Positions 12,273 to 25,312 of a DNA stretch of 64,000 bases are shown here, one piece after another. Origin of the DNA: Dipteronia dyeriana (Eukaryota; Streptophyta; Magnoliopsida; Sapindales; Sapindaceae); NCBI GenBank assembly GCA_032871835.1, contig CM065299.1:43536706-43600705 (forward strand), written 5' to 3'. The first letter of the stretch is position 1; every line of letters begins with the position of its first letter. Position numbers and translations under genes: made by a program. The notes below the pieces were generated by a model, which was not told the origin of the DNA, ran no database searches, and saw only the letters and a list, made by a program, of their open reading frames with translations.

Positions 12273-13558
12273 TGGTTGTGCCCTTTATTAATTGATGTAT
12301 ATATACGTGAATCTATTTCTTTTTATTGTAAATATGCATGTTTTAGAAAAATATGACACTCTAGGTATTCACTTATATATGTACATTGGAATGTATGGAT
12401 ATATATATATTTGTTTTATAAGTGATTTGTTATTGCTCAAATTTGGTCCTCGAATTTCAGTGTATTTTTGTTTTGAGACTCTACTCGAAGGGTGGCCTAT
12501 CATCGCCATAATTTCCTTCATAGTAGTTGCTAGTTATTTATTTATTTATTTTATTGTTGTAATAATAATAAAAACTGCAGTATTTTACTATTTAAAATAC
12601 TTGTGTAATATATTCAAGAATCGAAGATTTGAAGAATTGGAAGCAACCGAACAAGTTTGATACCGTGTGCGCCATAGCAACAATCATGTGTGCGAATGAG
12701 TACGCAACCACGATTGTTGTGGTATGGTTGTGCATGGCAACCTTTTATGAAGCCAAGGGTTATGCACGCCCATGGAAGGTAGCCAAGGGGTGTGAAAATG
12801 GACAATGGCCGCGTGAAGACTTGTTTGACAAGAAAGGAGTTTTTGTATTCCAAAAATTGTAATTTACTTTTTTTTTCTAGGATAGACCAAAATTGTAGCG
12901 ATTTATATTTTCGTAAATATTGCAGTGTTTGTAATTGTTTGATAACATGTCATATAGAATAGGAGTCCCACTTATATAGAATGGTTTAGTTATCTAATTG
13001 GCATCTAGATAACTTGGTAAATCATTCTATGGAATTCGATCACACACCTTAATCAATTGAGTGGGATAAGGTGTTTCGGAACACCTATGGCCTCCAAGTT
13101 TAGTTTTGCTTTACGTTTCGTGTAATAGCCCAAAAGGGGTATTCATGAATGGAATTTAGCAAGATACTTCTATACAAGGATAGACTAGACAATAGACCTA
13201 AATGATAACTACTCATAAAGGAGGGACATTCGTGAGGGAATATATTGAAGGTCGATAACTTAGTAACACACTCAATGTGATTTATTAATATCCTCCCATG
13301 AGTTCTTACAAATAAAATCGCAAGGCTAAAATTGAAAACTCTGGTTGTTATGTTAACAATTAGGTGATGTTAATAATTAGGTGGAACCTAGTCCAACTAG
13401 TAGATTGTGCGAACTCCCAAAGGAGGCATGACATTTATGGGTATTGGATCACCGTTAACTTTTTTTGATTGAATTATTTTATTTAATTCGAGAAAAATAT
13501 TCGAAAGTGCTTTATCATGATTGTTTACTTAATTAATTTTTGTTATTGATCAGAAATC
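12273..13558 (+). other. Untranslated leader of A between primer site and gag
   Basis: About 1.3 kb without a supported gene. An AT-rich first half is followed by a GC-richer block near 12660-12830 containing repeats such as gcacgcccatgg. That block is conserved in B (17040-17270) and K (50865-51060). Open frames on both strands here differ between copies and look fortuitous. The block may form RNA structure, but that is inference. Confidence 0.6.
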
Positions 13559-14222
13559 ATGACCCCATCTTTAATAAACATTCTAAAGGATAATACTTTA
13601 ACTTGTGATTATTATATCACATGGGAAAGGAAAATTGGATTGTTACTGCAAGCTGAAAAGTATAAGTTTGTTCTATGTACCCCTAAACCACAAGCTCATA
13701 CTATTGAATCTATTGAGGAGCAAAAAGATGAGTATCAGCAGTGGAAGACTACAGATAAGATGGCTAAATGTTACATTATGGCCACCATCTCCGACGTGTT
13801 GCAATAGCAACATGAAGGAATGGAGACTGATGTCGATATAATGATGTCTCTGGAAAAGATGCTTGCTATGAAGTCCAGGACGACTAAGAGAGAGGCAGTG
13901 ACTGCTTTCATGAATCTTAGGAAGAAACCTGGACAGGCCATGAAAGGTCACATGATCAAAGTCATAGCATATCTTAACATTGCTGAACTCAATGGTTTTG
14001 AGATACATGGTGAGACGAAAATCGACAAGATTGTCAACCCACAATCTTCCTTTGGTCAATTCAAGTTGGACTACATTATAAACAATAAGGAATACACTTT
14101 GCAGTGCTTGATGCAAGCTGTACAAAGAACCAAGAAAATCATTATGAAAGGCAAAGGACAAGAGATTCATATTGTAGGTAGAGTTGCTACTGTTAAGACC
14201 CAAAAGACGGTTAAGAAACAAC
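13559..14222 (+). pseudogene. gag of element A (5' part), one nonsense codon, split by B
   Basis: The ATG at 13559 opens MTPSLINILKDNTL, then a Tyr-Ile-x-Trp-x-x-Lys region typical of copia gag (UBN2-type). The frame stays open to 14222 except for a TAG at 13805-13807. K has CAA at the equivalent codon, so this is a simple substitution. Recognisable downstream elements are AFMNLRKKPGQ and the SSFGQFKLDYI stretch. At 14222 element B interrupts the frame, which resumes after B at 22985 with the basic, Lys-rich tail leading to the zinc knuckle. The start is chosen because it is shared by E, B and K. Confidence 0.85.
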
Positions 14223-16651
14223 TTTTAGGATTATGCTCGATAGCAAGAGTATAATATTGTATTTGACAATCTTTTCATATTAATAAAGTGATTTATAGTT
14301 TAACAAATCTTGTAGCATTTATAGTTTAATTATTATAATTGTCAAAAGTAAATAAGCGTAAGGTTAAAAGACTATGAGAAAAGAAGAATTGTTAATACAT
14401 CTAGATATGTATGAGGTAGACACAATTCTTTAGTTAGTATTGAATAATATTCACAACTTAAGATAAAAGGTTGGGCGCCTTTATCTTGTTGTAGATTCTT
14501 TTGCTAGCATTTGAGCGGGATCAAATGTGTTATGATGAGTCTAAAATCATCAAAGTGTGGTGTCTTTGGGCAAAAGAATCTAGTGCACTGGGTGCATTGA
14601 ATAAGATCAAAATGAAATACTTTATCTAGAACCGTCAATGGATAAAAGTTTTCATTTGAAGACAATCGGAGAGTCTATCTCAATCCTAAGATAAATGATG
14701 GACTTATGGTTGCAAGTGTTATCATTTGAGCTATCAATGAGTACGATTATATTGCATAGTCTATCCTCGATAGTTTGGTGCTATTCATTTGTTAACCAAT
14801 AGAGGACTTCATTTATAGATATGGACATCGTGGCTCCATTTATTGAATAAGAGTATAATACCATCATATGGATGTTTTGAGGCATTGGATATTAAATCTT
14901 AACGTTAAGTTTTCAATAGTGTCTATTGAAACATGGCTTCTAGACAAGTCAAAATATCCAAGTTCAAAATGTGATCATATAAGTAAATATGGTAACTTGG
15001 AGAGCTATATGCGGTCTATGAGCTCTTGGCGATTACTGGTATTCTTCATGAGGATACACTTTCTCCAATAAGGTAGTCTAGGGTATGAATGAGTAACATC
15101 AACATATTGTATCATTATGTAAGAGTTCAATTTTAGTTTTTTAGTGGAATGAACTAAAATTAAATAGATCGGATCTAAATGAATCATTTGTTGATTGTGA
15201 TTGGGTTGTGTCTATTGGAGCTTAAATTTAGATAGCCCGCCAAGATCCCCAATCCACACGAACTTGCATGGATCACTTGATATATTCTACTGAACCAATT
15301 TAGGGTTCCATTTAGAATTGTATTAAGGCGTGTGAACTTGTTTCTTTTTGTAAGAATGGGTCTAGTTCACATGTGGACTTTTTTATTAAGGTCCAGTGGA
15401 TTTAATAAAATAAGAAATAATATATGGCCTATGTACATGTGTTGGACGACAAGGCTATTGAGAATAACTTAAATTATATTATTTTTATTTTATTATTTAA
15501 TTAAATCAAAATTAATTAAATTGTTGATTAATTAATTATTTAATTAAATGTCAAAATCTTTTTCCTAATTGGAGTTGGTCTCCTAAAATTATACTATTTT
15601 TGGTAGTATAATTAATATTAAAGACTATGTTTGATAAGTAGATAAATAAAAGGAATTATTTATCTAATCAAATTAGGAAGTATTTAATATGGTTAGAAAT
15701 ACACTATTGAGTTGGATTAGAAGTCTTGGTGTAGGATAGAATTCATTTAGAAATGGATTCTTAACCACCAAGTAAATCTACCTAAGGAAAGGATTATTAA
15801 CTACCAAGTAAATCCTTCTTAGTAAAGGATTTGTGATCCTAATAATTATTCAATGAAATTTCGGCCATCCCGTATATATATATATATTAGTATAGAATTC
15901 CTTTTGGATAAGGATTCTGAACTACCAAATAAATCCACCAAAGGAAGGGATTCTTGCCAACCAAGTAAATCCTTCTTAGGAGAGGATTTATGATCCTATA
16001 TATATACGTATGTTAATTTCGGCCAGCCTAAGTTTTTCTATGAGATGAATTTCGGCACGCTAAGAAATTTTCAAGAAGAGAATTTTTCCTAGCAAGAAAG
16101 AATTTTGAGGGAGAAAAATTTGTTTTCTACTCTGGACAAAATTCGACCAACTCATAGAGATAGTGTGAATTCGGCCAAGAAGAGAAATAGGGCAACGTTT
16201 TGTTTTCGATAGTACACTAGTATCCTTTGCATCAAAAAGGTTTTGTGTACAACATTGAATCAAGGTTCACGCGAGTTTCAATTAAATTGATTGATAATTA
16301 AATTGATTGATAATTCAAAAGTGACCGGAAGTTCTTTGTTTTTCTCTTGGAGGATTATTGTGACTAACAAAGAAGAAGATTGTTTTTGTTTCCATCCTCA
16401 AGTATACAGTTTGAAGAAATGGAGCCCCAACTCCTCAGTGATTCATGTTCGTGATTGGATTGGAAGATCTTGCATATTCAATTCGACGCTAGTTCAATCA
16501 TCACGAAAAAAAAGGTACGATACTTTTATATGCATCAATTAATCTAGGGTTAAGGTTCTTGTTATTAAAACGGAAATTTTTTATTTATACACAAACCTTA
16601 ATTTTCATTTTCTCAGGCTTCCATTGCGTTTTAAACCATTTTTTCCCAACA
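14223..16651 (+). repeat. 5' LTR of B
   Basis: It starts ttttaggattatgctc (the expected tg has become tt) and ends ttttcccaaca, 2429 bp. It has the TATA sequence at 15997-16007. The AAAGGATTCTT repeat block lies at about 15745-15990, including the short TA run. Confidence 0.92.
15997..16007 (+). promoter_or_regulatory. Putative TATA box in the B 5' LTR
   Basis: The sequence tatatatatac follows atgatcc, at the same LTR position as in E and K. Function is inferred by position only. Confidence 0.5.
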
Positions 16652-16653
16652 AT

Positions 16654-16666
16654 TGGTATCAAAGCC
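16654..16666 (+). promoter_or_regulatory. Primer binding site of B, one change
   Basis: The sequence tggtatcaaagcc lies two bases after the LTR end. It differs from A's site by one base (g to a). Confidence 0.85.
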
Positions 16667-18022
16667 TTGTTGTACCCTTGATTAATTGATGTATGTGTTC
16701 ATGAATCTTTTTCTTTTTATTGTATATATGCATGTTTTAGAAAGAGATGACACTCTTGGTATTGGCATATATATTTACATTGGAATGTATGGATATATAT
16801 ATGTTTTATATGTGGTTTTCTATTGCTCAATTTTGGTCCCAGAATTTCAGTGTAATTTTGTTTTGGGATTGTAACAAGAAGGGTGGTCTATCATCGCCAT
16901 AATTTCCTTCTTGGTAGTTGCTAAGTTTTTTTTCATTTTTGTTGTTGTAATAAAAAAAAATGAATACATTTTATTATTTAAATTTTTCTGTAATACATTC
17001 AAGTTTCGAAGACTCGAAGGTTTGAATAATTAGGAGCAACCGGATACAGTTTGGGACTGTGCGAGCCGTAACAAAGAACGTGCGTGCGAAGAGAGCGCAT
17101 CCACGTTTGTTGTGGCATGGGCTGCGCACGGCAGCCCTTTGGTAGCCATGGGTTGTGCATGGAATCCCTTTATGGGTTCGTGGCATGCGCACGCCCATGG
17201 GTAGGGGCCAAGGGTGCGCACGCCTAGGGAAGGTTGCCGAGAGAGTCCGGACGACGAAAGTCGCGTGAAGACTTGTTCGCCAAGAAAGGAGTTTTTGTAT
17301 TCCAAGACATGTAATTTACTTGTTTTTCTAGGATGGACCAAAACTGTAGCTATTTATATTTTCGTAAATATTTCAATGTTTCTCATTGTTTTGATAACAT
17401 GTCATATAGAATAGGAGTGCCACTCATATATCTCTTTCGGTATGAACATGCATTGAATGGTTTAAGTATCTAAATTGGCATCTAGATAACTTGGTAAATC
17501 ATTCTTTTGAATTCGATCACATGCCTTAAACAATTGAGTGGGATAAGGTGTTTTGGAACACCTATGGCCTCCAAGTTTAGTTGAGCTTTATGTTTCATGA
17601 ATAACCCCCCAAGGGGTATTCATGAATGGAATTTAGCAAGATACTTCCATACAAGGATAGACTAGACAATTAGCCCAAACGATATCTACTCCCAAAGGAG
17701 GGATATTCGTGAGGGATTATATTGAAGGTCGATAACTTGGTATTACACTTAATGTAATTTTATTATTATCCTCCCAAGAGTTCTTGTTAATAAAAATTAC
17801 AAGGCTAAAATTGAAATTGTTGGTTGTTATGCTAAAAATTAGGTGGGACCTAGTCCAACTAGTAAATGTTGCGAACTCCCAAAGGAGGCGTGACATTTAT
17901 GGGTGTTGGATCACCGTTGAATTTTTATGATTGAATTATTTTATTTAATTCAAGATAAATATTAAAAAGTGATATATATCATGATTGTTTACTTATATAA
18001 TTTTTGTTAATATAAAGAAATC
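16667..18022 (+). other. Untranslated leader of B
   Basis: No gene is supported. A GC-rich block at about 17040-17270 has repeated gcccatggg and gcgcacggcagccc units that can pair with each other. Minus-strand open frames of 74-103 codons here arise from this GC-rich block and are not shared in frame with A or K. Confidence 0.6.
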
Positions 18023-18483
18023 ATGACCCCATCCCTAATCAATATCCTAAAAGATAATATTTTAACTGATGATAATTATGTCACATAGAAAAAGGAATAT
18101 TGGGTTGTTGTTGCAAGCTGAAAAGTATAAGTTCATTTTGTATATTCCTTAACAACCAAACTAATGAATCTACTCAGGAGCAAAGAAATGAGTATCAGTA
18201 ATTGAAGTCTTTTGATAAGATGGCTAAATGTATGTTACATTATGGCCATCATCTCCAACGTGTTGCAACAACATGAACGAATGGAGACTGTTGCCAATAT
18301 TATGATGTCTCTAGACAAAGATTCATATGCTTAGTAAGTTGCTACTGTTAAAGACCCGTAAGAAGGTCAAGAGACAACAGAAGAAAAAACAACTTGAGCC
18401 TTCTTAGAAGGAGACCAAGATAATAACCAAGATCAAAGGGAAGTGCTTCCATTATGGTGAAAAGGGTAAAAGGAATAGACTGA
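18023..18483 (+). pseudogene. gag remnant of B with internal deletion
   Basis: The ATG at 18023 starts the family motif MTPSLINILKDN but the frame is broken within about 70 bases. Near 18310-18330 the sequence skips several hundred bases present in A. It then continues with the Lys-rich tail and the first part of the zinc knuckle (KCFHYGEKG). Near 18472 a second deletion removes the protease active-site region, joining directly to NEFNLYLGNGALVS-type sequence. Confidence 0.8.
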
Positions 18484-20487
18484 ATAAGAATGAATTCAAC
18501 TTGTACTTAGGCAATGGAGCATTGGTGTCTACTAGTGTAGTGGGAGATATTAGAATCAATTTAGATTCTTATAGGCATTTAGATTCAATAAACATTTATT
18601 ATGTACCACAATTCAAGAGGAATTTAATTTCGGTCTCTTGTCTAAATAAATTTGGATGTTCGGTTACTTTTAATAAAAAGTTTTATTATTAGTAAGAATA
18701 ACAAAATTATTTGCAAAGGTACATTGGAAAACGGTTTATTCTATTTGCACATAAATATCTCTCACTTGTTAGACACGGAATCAACGGAACCTAATCATAA
18801 AAGAGTAAAATTATCAAAAGATGAAACCTACCTATGGCATTTGCGCCTAGGTCATATTAACCTTAATAGGATTAAAAGACCGGTAAGTGATGGACCTTTA
18901 AGTGACTTAAAGGTTGATGATCTACCAACTTGTGATTCTTGATTGGAAGGTATAATGACTAAAAGGTCATTTATGACCAAAGGCGTAAGAGCCATCGAAT
19001 GTTTAGGACTGACAGAAACTGATGTGTGTGGACCTATGAGCATTCAAGCTAGAGGTGGATATGAGTATTTCATCACTTTCACGGATGATCATTCAAGATT
19101 TGGCTATGTGTATCTCATGAGACATTGGCCGGATGCTTTTGTTATGTTCAAACCATTTAAAGCTGAAGTAGAAAATCAACTTGAGAAACGTAAAAAAATC
19201 TTGAGGTCCGATCGTGGTGGAGAATATCTATCTGGTGAGTTTCAGCAATATCTTATTGATAATGGAATAATTTCTCAGTTTTCTACACCAGGCACACCTC
19301 AACAAAATGGGGTGGCAAAAAGGAGAAATAAAACTCATTTAGATATGGTTAGGTCTATGTTGAGTTATTCAAAGCTCCCTAATTCTTTTTGGGGATATGC
19401 TTTACAAACTGCAATGTACATTCTAAATGATGTACCATCTAAGTCGGTTCCTAAAACACCACATGAGTGTTTGGATGGTCTGCGCACCTGTTAAAAGGAA
19501 AGACAAAAGACGGAGTCCCGTTCAAAAACATGCATATTTGAAGGGTATTCAAACGAAACAAAAGGATATTTTTTTTAATAGTTCTTCAGATCTTAAAGTA
19601 TTTGTTTTGACAAATGCTAAATTTCTGGAAAAGGACTATATGAATAGTTTTGTGCCTAAAAGTAGAATTGTCTTGGATGAACTTTTAGGAGATACAATTC
19701 CACAAGGGGTTTCGTAACCAAGCCCAATTGTAAGTTCTGTACCAACACAAGATCAACAATCTACCATACCTCGTCGTAGTGGGAGGGTTGTTAGACAACT
19801 CGAGAGATACATCGGTAGTTGGAAGTCTCATGTATTCAATGCTCTGCACTAGACCAGATATTTGTTTTACTGTGAGCATAGTTATCAGGTTTTCATCGAA
19901 ACCTGGTCCTGATTACTGGACGGCAATCAAGCATATTTTCAAGTATCTTAGGAGAACGAGAGATTATATGCTTGTATACTCTGGAGGGGATTTAATTTCC
20001 ATTGGGTATACAGATTCTGATTTTTAGTCAGATTCTTACTCCAGGAGATCAACATCAGGATCTATATTTACTATTGGAGGAGGGGCAGTCATATGGAGGT
20101 ATCAAGCAATCTTGTATTGCCGATTCCACCATGGAAGCCGAGTATGTTGCCGCATGCGAGGCTGTTAAAGAGGCTGTCTGGCTCTGCCAATTCTTGATTG
20201 ACTTGGAAGTGGTTCCTGATGCGAATAAGTAGATCACTATCTATTGTGACAATAGTGGAGCAGTGGCTAATTCGAGAGAACCAAGAAGTCATAAGAGTGG
20301 GAAACACATTGAAAGAAAGTAGCACCTTCTTAGAGAAATTATGCATAGGGGTTACGTGACGATTACCAAGATCGCATCAGCAGAAAATCTAGCGGATCCC
20401 TTTACAAAGGCTCTTCCATAAAAGAGTTTTGATGGGCATCTGGAGAACATGAGGATGAGAGATATGCTCGATAGCAAGAGTATGCTC
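18484..20487 (+). pseudogene. pol remnant of B: protease end, integrase, RNase H; RT deleted
   Basis: 18501-18690 encodes the protease C-terminal part (LGNGALVSTSVVGDI). After a frameshift near 18660, the pre-integrase domain follows (LWHLRLGHINLNRI), then a stop at 18940-18942. 18943-19494 holds the integrase core, with Asp in TDVCGPM and Asp in LRSDRGGEY. The third catalytic position is Lys (VAKRRN) where G and K have Glu. After DTIPQGVS a stop occurs, and near 19811 the sequence jumps from the integrase tail to the end of RT (GSLMYSMLCTRPDICF). The RT core with its YVDD motif is therefore gone. RNase H follows to about 20487 (YTDSDF, ADSTMEAEYVAACEA) with two or more stops. Confidence 0.88.
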
Positions 20488-20505
20488 AGATTATGCTCAA
20501 TTGCA

Positions 20506-20515
20506 AGTGGGAGAT
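20506..20515 (+). promoter_or_regulatory. Polypurine tract of B
   Basis: The sequence agtgggagat directly precedes the 3' LTR start tgttatgatt. Just upstream, 20466-20500 contains a small duplication of LTR-start-like sequence (tgctcgatagcaagagta). Confidence 0.75.
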
Positions 20516-22187
20516 TGTTATGATTATGCTCGATAGCAAGAGTATAATATTGTATTTGACAGTCTTTTCATATTAATAAATAGATTTCTAGTTTAACAAA
20601 TCTTATAGCATTTATACTTTAATTATTATAATTGTCAAAAGTAAATAAGCGTAAGGTTAAAAGACTATGAGAAAAGAAGAATTGTTAATACATCTAGATA
20701 TGTATGAGGTAGACACAATTCTATAGTTAGTCTTGAATAATATTCACAACTTAAGATAAAAGGTTGGGCGCCTTTATCTTGTCAAAGTTGTAGATTCTTT
20801 TGCTAGCATTTGAGCGAGATCAAATGTGTTATGATGAGTCTAAAATCATCAAAGTGTGGTGTCTTTGGGCAAAAGAATCTAGTGCACTGGGTACATTGAA
20901 TAAGATCAAAATAAAAAACTTTATCTAGAACCGTCAATAGATAAAAGTTTTCAGTTGAAGACAATCAGAGAGTCTATCTCAATCCTGAGATAAATGATGG
21001 ACTTATGGTTGCAAGTGTTATCATTTGAGCTATCAATGAGTACGATTATATAGCATAGTCTATCCTCGATAGTTTGGTGGTATTCATTTGTTAATCGATA
21101 AAGGACTCATTTATAGATATGGACATCGTGGCTCCATTTACTGAATGAGAGTAGAATACTATCATATGGATGTTTTGAGGTATTGGATATTAAATCTTAA
21201 AGTTAAGTTTTCAATATTGTCTATTGAAACTTGGCTTTTGGACACGTCAAAATATCCAAGTTCAAAATGTGGTCATATGAGTAAATATAGTAACTTGGAG
21301 AGCTATAGGCTGTCTATGAGCTCTTGGCGATTACTGGTATTCTTCACGAGGATACACTTTCTCGAATAACTTTGTCTAGGGTATGAATGAGTAACATCAA
21401 CTTATTCTATCTTTATTTAAGAGTTCGGTTTTAGTTCTTTAGTGGAATGAACTAAAATTAAATTGATCAGACCTAAGTGAATCATTTGTTGATTGTGATT
21501 GGGTTGTGTCTATTGGAGCTTAAATTTAGATAGCCCGCCAAGATCCCTAATCCACACGAACTTGCATGGATCACATGATATATTCTACCAGACCAATTTA
21601 GGGGTCCATCTAGAATTGTATTAAGGCATGTGAACTTGTTTCTTTTTGTAAGAATATGTCTAGTTCACATGTGGACTTTTTTATTAAGGTCCAATGGATT
21701 TAATAAAAAAAGAAAAATAATATATGGCATATATACATGTGTTGGACGGCAAGGCTATTGAGAATTGCTTAAATTATATTATTTTTTATTTTATTATTTA
21801 ATTAAATCTAAATTAATTAATCTTTTGATTAATTTATTATTTAATTAAAAGTCAAAATCTTTTTCCTAATAAGAGTTGGTCTCATAAAATTATACTATTG
21901 TTGGTAGTATAATTAATATTAAAGACTATGTTTGATAAGTAGATAAATAAGAGGAATTATTTATCTAATCGAATTATGAAATATTTAATATGGTTACAAA
22001 TACACTATTGAGTTGGATTAGGAGTCTTGGTGTATGATAGAATTCAGTTAGAAAATGATTCTTAACCACCAAGTAAATCTACCTAAATAAAGAATTCTTA
22101 ACTATCAATTAAATTCTTCTTAGGAAAGGATTTGTGATCCTAATATATATCCAATGAAATTTCGGTCAGCCCATTTATATATATATA

Positions 22188-22230
<43 letters not shown>

Positions 22231-22979
22231 GGATAGAATTCCTTTTGGATAAGGATTCTTAACTACCAAATAAATCCACCTAAGGAAATTATTTTTGCCA
22301 ACCAAGTAAATCCTTCTTATGAGAGGATTTATGATCCTAAATATATACGTATGTTAATTTCGGCCAACCTAAGTTTTTCTATGAGAAGAATTTCGGCCAT
22401 GCTAAGCAATTTTCAAGAAGAGAATTTGGCCTAGCTAGATTGAATTTTGAGGGAGAAAAATTTGTTTTTTACTCTGAACAAAATTCGACCAACTCATAGA
22501 GATAGTATGAAGTCGACCAAGAAGAGAAAAAGGGGAACATTTTTGTTTTCGATAGTACACTAGTATCCTTTGCATCAAAAGGGTTTTGTGTACAATATCG
22601 AATCAAGGTTCACACGAGTTTTAATTAAATTGATTGATAATTTAAAAGTTACCGGACGTTCTTGGTTTTTCTCTTGGAGGATTATTGTGACTAACAAAGA
22701 AGAAGATTTTGTTTGTTTCCATCCTCAGGTATACAATTTGAGGAAAGAGAGCCCCAACTCCTCGGTGATTCATGTTCGTGATTGGATTGGAAGATTTTAC
22801 GGATTCAATTCGACGCTAGTTCAATCGTCACGAAAAAAAAGGTACGATACTTTTATATACATCAGTTAATCTAGGGTTAAGGTTCTTGTTATTAAAAGGG
22901 AAAATTTTTATTTATACGCAAGCCCTAATTTTCATTTTCTCATGCTTCCGTTGTGTTTTGAACCGTTTCTTTTCATACA
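20516..22979 (+). repeat. 3' LTR of B
   Basis: It starts tgttatgattatgctc and ends tttcataca, 2464 bp. Relative to the 5' LTR it carries a longer TA microsatellite (22175-22226). The duplication acaac follows at 22980. Confidence 0.92.
22175..22226. repeat. (TA)n microsatellite in the B 3' LTR
   Basis: An AT run with one internal interruption (tct) near 22189. It sits at the same LTR position as the TA tract at 5524-5566. Confidence 0.95.
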
Positions 22980-22984
22980 ACAAC

Positions 22985-25312
22985 AGAAGAAAAAACAACT
23001 TGGACCTACCAAGAAGGAGACTAAGATAGTAACCAAAGTCCAAGTAGAGTATTTTCTTATGGTGAAAAGTGACATTGGAAAGAAATTGCCCAAAGTCTAA
23101 AGATAAGAAGGAAGAAGGTAATATTAATCATCTTGAAACATGTTTTCTAGTAGATTCAATAGATTCTTGGATCATAGCCTCTGGAGCCACTAATCATGTT
23201 TTTTATTCCTTACATGGGTTTAAGGAAAATAAAAGGCTTAATGTGAATGTGTTCAACTTGCGTTAAGGCAATAGATCGTTAGTGTCTACTAGTGTTGTGC
23301 AAGATATTATAAATTGTTTACATTCTTATAGGCATTTAGATTTAATAGATGTTTATTATGAACCTCAATTCAAGAGGAATTTAATTTTAGTTTTTAGTTT
23401 AAATAAGTTTGGATATTTTGTTACTTTTAATAAAGGTTTTATTATTAGTAGTAATAGCAAATTCGCTTGCAAAGGTACATTGGAAAATGGTTTATTTTAG
23501 TAGCATAGCAATATCTCTCACTTGTTAGACACATAATCGATGCAACCTAATCATAAAAGACTACAATAATCGAAAGATGAAACCTACCTATGGCCTTTAT
23601 GCCTAGGTCGTATTAACCTTGATAGGATCAGAAGATTGGTTAGCGATGGACCTTTAAGTGACTCAAAGGTTGATGATCTACCAACTTGTGAATCTTGTTT
23701 TGAAGATAAGATGACCAAAAGGTCATTCACGATGAAAGACACAAGAGCCACTTAATGTTTAGTATTGATACACATTGATGTGTGTGGTCTTATCAGAATT
23801 CAAGCTAAAGGCGGATATGAGTACTTCATCACTTTCATGGATGATTACTCAAGATTTGGCTATGTGTATCTCATGAGACATAAGTCAGATTCTTTTGAAA
23901 AGTTCAAAGCATTCAAAGCTGAAGTAGAAAAACAGCGTTAGAAACATATAAAAATCTTAAGGTTTGATCGTGGTGGAAAGTATCTATCTGGTGAGCGTTA
24001 GCAATATCTTATTAATAATGGGATAAATTTTCTGTTTTCTACGCTAGGTACACCTCAACAAAATGGTGTGACAAAAAGGAGAAATATAACTCTTTTGGAC
24101 ATGCTTAGGTCAATGTTGAGTTATTCGACGGTTCCTAATTCTTTTAAGGGATATGCTTTACAAACCGCTATGTACATTCTAAACGATGCACCATCTATGT
24201 CCATTCCTAAAACACAGCACGAGTTGTAGACTGGGCAAAAGCCAAGTCTAAAACACTTAAGGATATTTGGATGTCCTACGCACGTGTTAAAAGGAATGAC
24301 ATAAAAAGATAGAGTCTAGTTCAAAAACATGCATATTTTTAGGGTATCCAAAAGGAACCAAAGGATATTATTTCTATAGTCCTTCAGATCTTAAAGTATT
24401 TGTTTCGACAGATGCTAAATTTTTTGAAGAGGACGATGTGAATAAATTATATCTAAAAGTAGAATTGTCCTGAATGAGCTTTCAGGAGATAAAATTCCAC
24501 AAGAGGTTTAACAACCTAGCCCAATTGTAAGTTCAGTACCAACACAAGATCAACAACCTACCATTCCTCATCGTGGTATGAGGGTTAGTAGATAACCCGA
24601 GAGACATATCGGTCTAGGAGAATCAGTGGAGAATCTCTAGGATGATGATGATGATCCCTACACGTACCAAAAAGCCATGGAAGATGTTGATTGTTGCCAT
24701 TAGCAAAAGGCAATGCAATCCGAAATTGAATCTATGTTCAAAAACAAAGTCTGGTCTCTTGTAGACTTGCCTAAATGGATAAAACCCATTGGGTGCAAGT
24801 GGGTATACAAGAGGAAGAGAGGAGTGGATGAAAAGGTGGAAACCTTTAATGCTAGATCGGTAGCTAAAGGTTACACACAGAATAAAGGTATTAATTATGA
24901 GGAAACCTTCTCTCATGTGGCCAAGCTTAAATCTGTTAGGATACTCTTATCCATTGTGGCATCTCAAGACCTAGAGATTTGGCAAATGGATGTCAAGACA
25001 GCTTTCCTTAATGGAATTCTTGATGAAAGCATCTATATGATGCAACCAGAAGGATTCATTGAAAAGAGCCAAGAGGAAAAGGTTTGCAAGTTACAAAGAT
25101 CCATATATGGATTGAAGCAAGGATCTAGATCCTGGAACTTAAGGTTCGATCAAACTGCAAAAGGTTTTGGAATTATTCAAAAATTGATGAACCATGTGTA
25201 TACAAAAGGATCAAAGGCAACAAGGTTGTTTTCCTAGTTTTTTATGTTGATGATATACTACTCATTGGAAACGTTGTAGGTGTATTGACATCAGTTAAAG
25301 AATGGTTAGCAA
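22985..25312 (+). pseudogene. gag end and first part of pol of A (protease, integrase, RT to YVDD)
   Basis: This continues A's gag after B. A damaged zinc-knuckle region near 23050 is followed by protease. Its active site reads IASGATNHV, where the family has DSGA, so the catalytic Asp is lost. Pre-integrase and integrase lie at about 23460-24300 with many stops. The core reads VTKRRN at the third catalytic position, so Glu is replaced by Lys. 24713-25237 encodes RT with KPIGCKWVYKRKRG, MDVKTAFLNG and SIYGLKQGSRSW. After a frameshift the catalytic motif FYVDDILLIG is intact near 25237-25266. Element G interrupts the frame at 25313; RT resumes at 34587. Confidence 0.88.

Larger units (their letters stand above)
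14223..22979 (+). mobile_element. Ty1/copia element B, nested in the gag of A
   Basis: B is 8757 bp, has both LTRs, and is flanked by the perfect duplication acaac (14218-14222 and 22980-22984). It belongs to the same family as its host A, with near-identical LTR landmarks. Its gag carries an internal deletion, its protease N-terminus is missing and its RT core is deleted, so it is defective. The intact duplication and both full LTRs fit a later insertion than A. Confidence 0.95.

Noticed and set aside
12292..12660. 122-codon hydrophobic frame after the primer site of A
   Set aside because: It lies in the AT-rich leader. The matching frame in B is only 62 codons and shifts, so membrane-like character reflects T-rich DNA.
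13673..14221. 182-codon minus-strand frame
   Set aside because: It is the shadow of A's gag, which has clear family motifs on the plus strand.
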